The notes beneath the pieces were generated by a model. It did no database searches and was not told where the DNA came from. It was given only the letters and a program-made list of their open reading frames with translations. From contig NC_058165.1 in assembly GCF_020080835.1 (NCBI RefSeq), positions 2,951,771 through 3,015,770 of the forward strand: a stretch of DNA of 64,000 nt, given 5' to 3'. A program made the translations under genes and the position numbers. Position 1 is the first letter of the stretch. Each line of letters opens with the position of its first letter. Of the stretch, positions 56,201 to 64,000 are shown piece after piece. Origin of the DNA: Cotesia glomerata. Taxonomy: Eukaryota > Arthropoda > Insecta > Hymenoptera > Braconidae.

Positions 56201-56790
56201 TGGGTGATTCTCTGTAAGGATGTTTTTTGCTGTCCCAGGCATTTTTTTTATTAGAAAAATTGTTATTTTGTTACTAAAAAAAATTTATTACGAAAGTAAA
56301 AAAATATTTCTATTTGGAGCATTGAAAATTAAAATGAAATAAATTTTGGTTTTTTTGCTATAAATTCGTAAACCACCGAAATAACAGTCCCCTGGGCTGT
56401 CCCATTCCCAAAATTAAAACTTTGACATTAAATTAAAGTTATTCGTCCATAATATATAATTTGGTCCATAATGTTTATAAACTTAATTAGTTAACTAACA
56501 ATCTTCTTCAATAAAAAGTACCGAAAATTAATTTGTTTCATTAAATTCATTAAACCAAAGTTTGTCCCGGGCATTTTAAGATCAGTCCACTGCCAGAAGT
56601 TCAAAGCAAAAAAAAAATCCAGCGTGTTATTTTACCTTTTGTAAGGTTTATAAGGATCTAACTAGCCTGGAGTTATTAATCATAGGGCTGTTAGAGCTTT
56701 ATCGGCATTTTATTTAGTATCAAAGCACCGTTTGTGCTGGAAATATGTGTCTGGGCCACTTTAAAACTCAGTCCCCTGGCAGCTATTTTT
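56201..56790 (-). mobile_element. R1 element copy 4, inverted and truncated
   Basis: It starts with the R1 terminus TGGGTGATTCTCTGTAAGGA, preceded by TA at 56199-56200, then reads the reverse complement of the right half of R1 as far as GTCCCCTGGCAGCTATTTTT, where homology stops at about 56790. It is inserted in the AT core of a satellite unit whose right arm is missing here. Confidence 0.82.
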
Positions 56791-56799
56791 TTATTACAC

Positions 56800-57040
56800 G
56801 CTTTATATTAGCTTCACTTGTATGTCAGTTTGTCAGTAACTCTCCGTGGGTAATCTGCGCGCCTGCGGCCTTCCTTGGTTCTGGTAGCCGTTTCTCAGGC
56901 TCGCTCTCCGAAATCGAACTCTGATTCCCCGTATTTATAATATTTATAAATAATTATTTTTTATTAGCTTCACTTGTATGTCAGTATGTCAGTATGTCAG
57001 TATGTAACTCTCCGTGGGTAATTTGCGCGCCTGAATATTT
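56800..57040. repeat. Direct repeats TTAGCTTCACTTGTATGTCAG
   Basis: 56803-56868 and 56967-57033 are copies of the same ~65-bp sequence (TTAGCTTCACTTGTATGTCA, then AACTCTCCGTGGGTAAT and TGCGCGCCTG). The second has extra GTCAGTAT units. They abut the palindrome at 57056 and may be one end of the same unknown element. Confidence 0.65.
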
Positions 57041-57055
57041 TTGATAATCAACAAA

Positions 57056-57533
57056 TAATAGTTTAAAAAAACTAAAAAATCACGCTTTTACAAATAAACC
57101 AAACTAAAAAGTAAAAAATAAATAATAGTTTAAAAAAACTAAAAACACGCTTTTTATAGAAAACCAAACTAAAAAATAGATAATAAATTTAAATTAAGAA
57201 TAGTGTTAAAAATTTCAATAAATATAAATTAATAATAGTGTAAATAAAAAAAATGTATTTTATTTTAAAAAAAGCGTGGGGTGCTTTTTAAGATATTATC
57301 AAAATGATAATAACTCTACTCATATCTGTCAATAAAATATTTATAACTATTGACACCATGCACCTCACGCTTTTTTTAAAATAAAATACATTTTTTTTAT
57401 TTACACTATTATTAATTTATATTTATTGAAATTTTTAACACTATTCTTAATTTAAATTTATTTTCTATTTTTTAGTTTGGTTTTCTATAAAAAGCGTGTT
57501 TTTAGTTTTTTTAAACTATTATTTTTCTATCTA
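57056..57533. repeat. Large palindrome AAAAAGCGTG, about 165-bp arms
   Basis: The left arm 57121-57283 (AATAATAGTTTAAAAAAACT ... TTTTAAAAAAAGCGTGGGGTGC) is mirrored by 57357-57525. The centre is about 70 bp. The first 65 bp of the left arm are also duplicated in tandem at 57056-57120. Confidence 0.85.
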
Positions 57534-57817
57534 AGAGTCTGTTACTCCAATGATTAACAATCTTTTAATATATAGTATTTTTCGGATGAAATAATAGGAA
57601 TTAAAAAAAAATTTTATTTCACAAAAATTATTAGTTTTGTCAAGTTCAAAAATTATTAGCCAGGCACTCCAGCAATATATAGATACCATTATTATATATA
57701 AATATTGACAGTTAATAATTAATAAATTAGATAAAAAATTTTGTTTACTACGAATCGATCATGTATACGATTTGCATTACTTGTAGTTATAATAAACTCT
57801 GTTCTCCAAGTAAGTCT

Positions 57818-57886
57818 CTTAGGTAAACGAGTAGTGAATTAGTCTTTCAAGCGGTAGGTCCCCGGTTCGATTCCCACTCGCGCCGG
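57818..57886 (+). repeat. Weak tRNA-like sequence followed by poly-T
   Basis: It contains a B-box-like GGTTCGATTCC and ends GCGCCGGTTTTTTTT, a Pol III-type terminator. The T stem and acceptor stem do not pair properly, so it is at best a decayed tRNA or SINE head. Confidence 0.3.
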
Positions 57887-57889
57887 TTT

Positions 57890-58204
57890 TTTTTTCCTAT
57901 GGAAATAATTATATATAATTATACATAATTATATAGGGCCATTTTTCATTTATAATTATGTAATATAATGATATATAATTTTTTTTACCGGGGCGGGTAC
58001 ATAGTCTGATATACTTATATCAAGGCATATATAGTCTGATATGGCCAATTTCCATATCAGGCCTGATATGGACGATTTATATCAGGCCTGATATAGTCTG
58101 ATCAGAAAATTTTTTCACGAAAAAATCAGAAAACCGAAAAAAGTGTTTCATCATAATTACTTCGGAATTCCTAATTCAATCAATTTAAACTCAAAGATTT
58201 CAAG
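57890..58204. other. AT-rich sequence with repeated TATCAG words
   Basis: TATAATTATA and CTGATATGG/CCTGATATAG words recur at 58008-58102 (CATATCAGGCCTGATATGG is palindromic). No gene. 58125-58165 resembles an R2 internal block (AAAACCGAAAAAAGTGTTT), so a further R2 fragment is possible. Confidence 0.4.
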
Positions 58205-58735
58205 ATTTCAATAGATCACAAGATACAAGGTCATTTTTTAATTATTGACATTTTTAAAGATATAAACTCATCCCGATGTTACACTCATCAAGAGCTTTCA
58301 TTTGAGTTCCCACATGCATTTTGACATATTTTTCATACATACATATATGTATAATATATATATAAATATATGAAAAATTGGTGTGGGTACTCAAATGAAA
58401 GGTCTCGATGAGTGCAATATCGTGGTGAGCTTATATCTTTAAAAATGTCAGTAGTTGACAAGATACAAGGTCATTTCTTAATTATTGACATTTTTTAAGA
58501 TATAAACTCGTTTCAATGTTACTCTCATCGAGACCTTTTATTTAAGTACCTGCATGCTATTTTTTATATATTTTATATATATGGTATTTGTGAAATATAT
58601 AAATATATAAAATATATGAAAAATTGATGTGGATACTCAAATGAAAGGTCTCGATGAGTGTAACATCGGGATGAGCTTATATCTTTAAAAATGTCAATAG
58701 GTCACAAGATACAAGGTCATTTCTTAATTATATAT
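58205..58735. repeat. Hairpin-satellite array J (two units) ending in carrier flank
   Basis: Left arms at 58258 and 58497, right arms at 58372 and 58616. The array passes directly into GAATGCAGCCTAAATACTTA at 58755. Confidence 0.9.
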
Positions 58736-58889
58736 CTAAAAATACAGCATTTTTGAATGCAGCCTAAATACTTATCATTATTCACTATTGGTAAAAATAA
58801 TATGAAACCATGAAAAGGTACAACTTCAGATCAAGACTTATCCAATGATACCAAATTTAACCATATAAAACCCGTTTTATTATATAAAT

Positions 58890-59367
58890 ACACTGTTCAC
58901 AAAATTTTTTTTTATTCTCTCGATAATATAGATAATAAAGAAAATTTCTGATAATTTGCAGAATAATAAAAAAAAACAATAATAATTTTCAAGCTAAATT
59001 TTTGTTTTAATTAATTAATGTGAAAATAAATATTATTCTTTAGAAAATAAAATCCGACTAATTTTCAAGCTCACAATTTATTATTAATTTTACCCTAGAA
59101 AAAAATGACTGTAAAAATAATATCATCTTCTTCCCTTATCAATTTTTCACCTAAAAAAATAATTAAACTTGTCAGCACTCAGCGTGGATCGTCTTTGTCT
59201 CAAATAGGGGAAAATTTCGGCTCCTGTAATTTAATTTATACGATCGATATCTATAAAAATTATCCTCGGACAATCCAAATCGTAAATAACCTTGTCAATA
59301 ATGACACATAATGCCGACAAAAATAATTCCAACTATCAATATTAATTTTATTTATTATTATTTATTA
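58890..59367. other. Unique AT-rich spacer
   Basis: A 68-codon plus-strand ORF (59105-59311) has no recognisable domain or splice context. I do not call it a gene. Confidence 0.4.
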
Positions 59368-59369
59368 TA

Positions 59370-61074
59370 TGGGTCATTCTCTGTAAGGACGTTTTGAATC
59401 TGTACAAAATTATCCGACCAAATTATTTTTGATTTTGTTAGAAAAAAAATTAACAAGGGCTACAAAACTATCAGCTTAATCATAATTAAATAAACAGCCG
59501 ATTTAATTTTTGTTTTTTCGATATTTGTGTATCTTTTGCCATATAACATCACACACTCATAAAAACGATTTTTTTGCTCGACGGGCAGAAAGCGTCAACT
59601 TTCGGCCCGCTACGCTAAACAAAGTTGCCCCTTTCTGCCTTCGTCGAGCAAAAAAATAGTATACACTCCACGGGAAGTAAATAAGAAAGCCTCAGATCAC
59701 ATGTTTGTTGACCTCGGCTTCGCCTCGGCCAACAATTACATGTGATCTGAGACATTTCTTACTTTACTTCCCTAGGTGTGTAATATACTATTGTTGAAAT
59801 AACAAAAGACGGGATAACTGAAAAATATGTTCTGGTAACAAATAAGTGTAGTTATAGTAACAAATCCATTAGTAGCATTAACAAAATGTTTCAAGTTGTA
59901 CTAACAAACCAGTCTGTTAAATCACCAAATCAATTTGTTGTCCTAACGAAATTATTTTATTGCTATAACAAAACTAATTTGTTGCTAAAATATTTTCCAA
60001 ATCAGATATCGCTGATTATAACATACTTTTAAATTATAGATTCTTATAAAATGTACTGTAACAAATTTATTTGTTATTTTAATAGAATAATTTTGCTGTT
60101 TCAACAAAAAAATTTGCTATACTAACTAAATTATTTTGTCGAATCTACTTAAAAATTTTACTATAGTAACCAAATTGTTTCGTTGTTATAACATATCAAT
60201 AACTTGCTATAACCTAAATTTTGTTATTTTAACATATGGTTTGTTATCCCTATGTTAACAAATGCATTTGTTACTAGAACATATCTTGGGTTATTTTAAC
60301 AAAATTTTTTTCTGCGTGCAGGGGACTGTTTGCCAGGGGACTGTTTTTTTTTTTTTATCAAATTGAGAAAAATCAAGCAAACTATTTCAATGCATTCAAC
60401 TTTTCAAGTTCTCAATGAATGTTTACATTAATTAGAATAATAATAAGACTTATGGATCCAATTTTATAAATAAATTATAAATAAAAATAGTTGCCAGGGG
60501 ACTGAGTTTTCAAGTGGCCCAGACACATATTTCCAGCACAAACGGGGCTTCGACACTAAATAAAATGCCGATAAAGCGCTAATAGCCCTATGGTTATTAA
60601 CTCAAGGCTATTTAGGTCCTTATAAACCTTACAAAAGGTAAAATAACACGCTGGATTTTTTTTTTGGCTTTGAACTTCTGGCAGTAGACTGGTCTTAAAA
60701 TGCCCGGGACAAACTTTGGTTTAATGAATTTAATGAAACAAATTAATTTTCGGTACTTTTTATTGAAGAAGATTGTTAGTTAACTAATTAAGTTTATAAA
60801 CATTATGGACCAAATTATATATTATGGACGAATAACTTACAATTTAATCTTAAAGTTTCAATTTTGGGAATGGGACAGTCCAGGGGACTGTTATTTCGGT
60901 GGTTTACGAATTTATAGCAAAAAAACCAAAATTTATTTCATTTTAGTTTGCAATGCTCCCAATAGAAATGTTTTTTTACTTGCGCAATAAATTTTTTTTA
61001 GTGAAAAAATAACAATTTTTCTAATAAAAACATGCCCGGGACAGCGAAAAAACATCCTTATAGAGAATCACCTA
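59370..61074 (+). mobile_element. R1 element copy 5 with a composite insertion
   Basis: R1 from TGGGTCATTCTCTGTAAGGA (59370) to AGAGAATCACCTA (61074), TA on both sides (59368-59369, 61075-61076). R1 sequence stops at CATATAACATCACA (59552) and resumes at AGGGGACTGTTTGCCAGGGG (60320). The 768 bp between are a foreign insertion. Confidence 0.87.
59552..60319. mobile_element. Insertion in R1 copy 5: GC-rich hairpins plus a TAACAAA-rich element
   Basis: 59566-59655 is a hairpin TTGCTCGACGGGCAGAAAG/CTTTCTGCCTTCGTCGAGCAA. 59656-59793 is the AGTATACAC...CTCAGATCACATG hairpin around CTCGGCTTCGCCTCGG, close to the copies at 10807, 11387 and 13322. 59795-60319 is built from TAACAAA/TTTGTTA words and ends TTTTTTTCTGCGTG, resembling the CTGTG ends of the 20918 element. 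The hairpins appear to have been carried in, or inserted, with it. Confidence 0.75.
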
Positions 61075-61076
61075 TA

Positions 61077-61790
61077 TAAATATAATCATGATATAAGACA
61101 AAAATAAACGGATCAACTGTTACATAAGCGATATAATCCTTGACATGTTTATTTATTTTTGTTTATTTCTCGGAAGAAAATTCTAACACGCAAGCTATTA
61201 CCGGCAACACCAAAATCATAAATATAAAATAAAAAAAAATAAATAAAATGGAATAAAATAAATCAGCGGGAATCGGCGAGTTGTGAAGCAGAAAAATAAA
61301 AATAGTGGGTATATATTTTTCTAGGGAAACGTGTAGTAGATCCACCTTGATTTATCAAAAGCGCAGGCGTGATATCGACCTGAAGGAGCAGATACCGGGG
61401 GTTGTTTTCCCCCACGTACATAGCCTTGTTGTGTACTTATACATCAAAGATAGAGCTATCTAGCTAGATTTTTCCGTGTACTGAGCTGCTGGAGGACAAG
61501 TAATAATAGTGATTGTAGGTCGTCGAATTGTCTAGTACGCATTTATTATTTTTTTTACTTATTTAAGTATAGATGTTATTTTTTTTTGTTTTGTTTTTAA
61601 CGGTAAAGTATGGTATTAATTTTTAGTAAAAAAAATAAAATTGAAGCGTACTGAAAAAAAAATATTTTGAAAAATTCTGGGGCTAAGAAATTTTTTTTAG
61701 TAATTTATACTAGCAACCATGGCAGTCACTACGTGACTGCCGTAACTTGTGAACTATAAATAAATAAAATTTGGGTTTTTAAATAATGAA
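61077..61790. other. Unique intergenic stretch with a GC-richer block
   Basis: 61330-61540 is moderately GC-rich and non-repetitive (GGAGCAGATACCGGGGGTTG...) but has no convincing ORF. It may be regulatory or part of an untranslated exon of a gene outside the window. Confidence 0.35.
61721..61741. repeat. Perfect 9-bp inverted repeat GGCAGTCAC-TAC-GTGACTGCC
   Basis: A perfect dyad with a 3-nt centre in otherwise AT-rich DNA. It could be a protein-binding site or a transposon remnant; there is no second copy here. Confidence 0.6.
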
Positions 61791-61794
61791 TTTG

Positions 61795-63008
61795 ATTAAA
61801 TTGCACTGTACTTTCTTAAATATTGACGGTTTTAAAGATATAAGCTTATCCTGATATTAGGCTCATTAAGAGCTTTCATTTGAGTACCCACATGCTTTTT
61901 CATATATTTTTCATATATACATACATATATATATAATATAAAATATATGAAAAATTGATGTAGATACGAAAATGAAAGGTCTCGATGAGTGTAATGTCGG
62001 AGTGAGCTTATATCGCTAAAAATGTCAGTAGTTTACTAAATACAAGGTCATTTCTTAATTATTGATGTTTTTGAAGATGTAAGCTCATATTGATGTTACA
62101 CTCTTTAAGAGCTTTAATTTGAGTACCCACTGACATTTTTCATATATTTTTCATATATACATATATATAATATATAAAATATATGAAAAATTGATGTGGG
62201 TACTCAAATGAAAGATTTCGATGAGTGTAATATCAGGGTGAGCTTATATCGTTAAAAATGTTATCAGCTGATTAAATACAAAGCCATTTCTTAATTATTG
62301 ACATTTTTGATCTAAGCTCATCCGGATGTTACACTTTTTAAGAGCTTTCATTTGAGTACCCACTTGCATTTTTGATATATTTTTTATATATACATATATA
62401 TATAATATATATAGATGTATAAAATATATGAAAAATTGATGTGGGTACTCAAATGAAAGGTCTCAATGAGTGTAATGTCGGAGTGAGCTTATATTTTTAA
62501 GAATGTCATTAGTTGACAAGATACAATGTCATTTTTTAACTATTGACATTTTTAAAGATATAAACTCATCCTGATGTTACACTCATCGAGACCTTTCATT
62601 AGAGTACCCACTTGCATTTTTGATATATTTTTCACATATTCATATATATAATATATATAAATATATAAAATATATGAAAAATTGATGTGGGTACTCAAAT
62701 TAAAGGTCTCGATGAGTGTAACCTTAAAGTGAGCTTATATCTTTAAAAATGTCAATAGTTGACTAAATACAAGGTCATTTCTTAATTATTGACATTTTTA
62801 AAGATATAAGCTCATCCCGATGTTACACTCATCAAGATCTTTCATTTGAGTACCCACATGCATTTTTATATATTTTTCATTTATACATATATACATATAT
62901 GAAAAATTGATGTGGGTACTCAAATGAAAGGTCTTGATGAGTGTATCATCGGGATGAGCTTATATCTTTAAAAATGTCAATAGTTTCCAAGATAAAGGTT
63001 AATTTTTT
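61795..63008. repeat. Hairpin-satellite array K (five units)
   Basis: Left arms near 61845, 62080, 62320, 62560 and 62810. Cores CATATATACATATATATATA. Right arms GATGTGGGTACTCAAATG. Periods are about 235-245 bp. Diverged from one another more than array H units. Confidence 0.92.
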
Positions 63009-63180
63009 AATTATGCATTTTCGAATGCAGCCTAAATACTTATCATAATAAATTGACTATCTATAAGAATGATATGAAACCTTAAAAAGGCACAAATTAA
63101 AATCAAGACCTTTGCAATGACACTATATTTCACTAAAAAAGCCGATTTTATTATATGCTTATTCTGGACACAAAATTTTT
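63009..63180. repeat. Right carrier flank of the satellite, second copy
   Basis: TTCGAATGCAGCCTAAATAC ... TGATATGAAACCTTAAAAAG ... ATCAAGACCTTTGCAATGAC follows 58745-58885 with point changes and continues to ATTCTCTTAATAATAGAGAT, as at 58915-58935. The corresponding left flank was not found next to array K. Confidence 0.75.
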
Positions 63181-64000
63181 CTTATTCTCTTAATAATAGA
63201 GATTATAAAAAAAAAATTTTTTTTTTGAGTGAAGCCAAAAATTCTTTTTAAAAATTCGAATTTTTAATTATAAAAAAAAATTGAGAATTCAATATTAATT
63301 ATAAAAAAAAAATAAAAATATTATTACACGGGGAGATCTGTTTACAGTATTAAATAAATGTAAATAGAAGAAAGTTGCGCGCGTATTAAAGTAAAGCTAT
63401 TGCTATTTCCCGCCTCCACCACCTTTTATGTTATATTATATCTGCCCAAGCGCTCTGTAACCGCTTTGCCATTTCTCTCCCTTTAGTCTGGCACCGACCG
63501 CCGCTGTCGTTATTTCATTCAATCTCACGTCGGTTTATTATTAACATTTTATCATCATTATTATTAAAAAAAATTTTCAATTAACATTACAAAATTTTTA
63601 ATAGAATATTTTTTATTTTTTTTTCACTAAACTTTAAATTTGATGAGGTACCTTTTCATCGATAAGGTTGATAGGATGCATACGGTAAAATTTTGTGGTA
63701 ATTTTGAATTCGTAAAATTTCATTGGGAAAAAATTGATAGTATCAATTTAAACTGAATTATAAATTTTTTATTTTTTATTTAGTGCGAATTTTTGCATCG
63801 AAGATTTTGCCGCGTAAATATTTTGCCTCGTGGCACAATCAACAGTTAAATTATTTTTTTCAGTCGGATTTTTTTGAGTAAAAAATTATTTGAGGTGTTA
63901 GTTAAGAGTTTTAATTATTATTTTTATTTTAGTTGCAAGTTTAATGATGAGTATATAAAATACATGTTGGACTTTTTATAAAATGTGATTAATTTTGTGA
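63181..64000. other. Unique sequence with a GC-richer island, possible promoter or 5' UTR of the next gene
   Basis: 63350-63540 contains GCGCGCG, CCCGCCTCCACCACC, a CT-rich tract and GGCACCGACCGCCGCTGTCG in otherwise AT-rich DNA. There is no ORF of note and no repeat. Direction cannot be set. Confidence 0.3.

Larger units (their letters stand above)
55935..58885. mobile_element. Carrier element: satellite array between long inverted flanks, heavily nested
   Basis: The left flank at 55935-56070 (GGTATCGTTGGAAAAGTCTT..., GTTGTACCTTTTCATGGTTT, TTTAGGCTGCATTCGAAAAT) is matched in reverse by 58745-58885 (ATGCAGCCTAAATACTTATC ... AACCATGAAAAGGTACAACT ... GACTTATCCAATGATACC). Between them are satellite hairpins (56075-56200, 58205-58735), R1 copy 4, direct repeats and a palindrome. 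The flank also occurs at 43485 (left) and 63010-63160 (right). Confidence 0.7.

Overview
This window is repeat-saturated, very AT-rich nuclear DNA from an arthropod, most likely an insect. A hymenopteran such as a parasitoid wasp would fit, but that is inference from base composition and repeat style and was not tested. It carries two complete spliced genes, both on the minus strand, and the last exon of a third gene on the plus strand at the left edge. Everything else is transposons, hairpin satellites and AT-rich spacer. Coding exons make up only about 3.5 kb of the 64 kb.

Layout. 1-105 is a GC-rich terminal coding exon (+). 3108-27220 (-) is a nine-exon sterol O-acyltransferase (SOAT/ACAT) gene: 1662 coding nt, 553 aa, every splice phase checked. 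37719-45922 (-) is a seven-exon SLC5 sodium:solute symporter of the monocarboxylate/multivitamin type: 1782 coding nt, 593 aa, with a probable non-coding first exon ending at 49866. 50287-64000 is intergenic and almost entirely repeats, apart from a few unique islands (54.3-55.9, 58.9-59.4, 61.1-61.8 and 63.2-64.0 kb).

Repeats. The dominant repeat is a hairpin satellite. Each unit of about 237 bp has two inverted arms (signature GAGACCTTTCATTTGAGTAC) around an AT core, followed by a short spacer. It forms arrays at 0.4, 3.7-6.5, 29.6-31.3, 35.6-37.4, 38.4-39.9, 40.7-42.2, 43.5-45.3, 50.3-54.3, 56.1, 58.2 and 61.8 kb. The 50.3-54.3 kb array has a dimeric higher-order period of about 470 bp. 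Several arrays end in the same unique-looking flank, in inverted orientation, so the satellite probably sits inside a larger mobile element.

Other families are: R1, a ~930 bp TA-target inverted-repeat element with five copies, three of them in satellite AT cores; R2, a 0.86-0.95 kb element that resembles Helentron-associated (DINE/HINE) elements, with three copies; R3, elements starting CACTGATAGAAGG, including a head-to-tail triplet; TTAA-flanked piggyBac-like elements, one a large palindrome; GC-rich hairpin clusters; two 5'-truncated non-LTR retrotransposons with (TATC)n tails; one tRNA-derived SINE with a perfect 22-nt target duplication; and several tRNA-like repeats. Insertions are nested up to three or four deep.

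The two genes have no visible functional link. One makes an ER enzyme that esterifies sterols and the other a plasma-membrane Na+-coupled solute carrier. What they share is architecture: short ancestral-looking introns (65-104 bp) next to introns inflated to several kb by the same repeat families.
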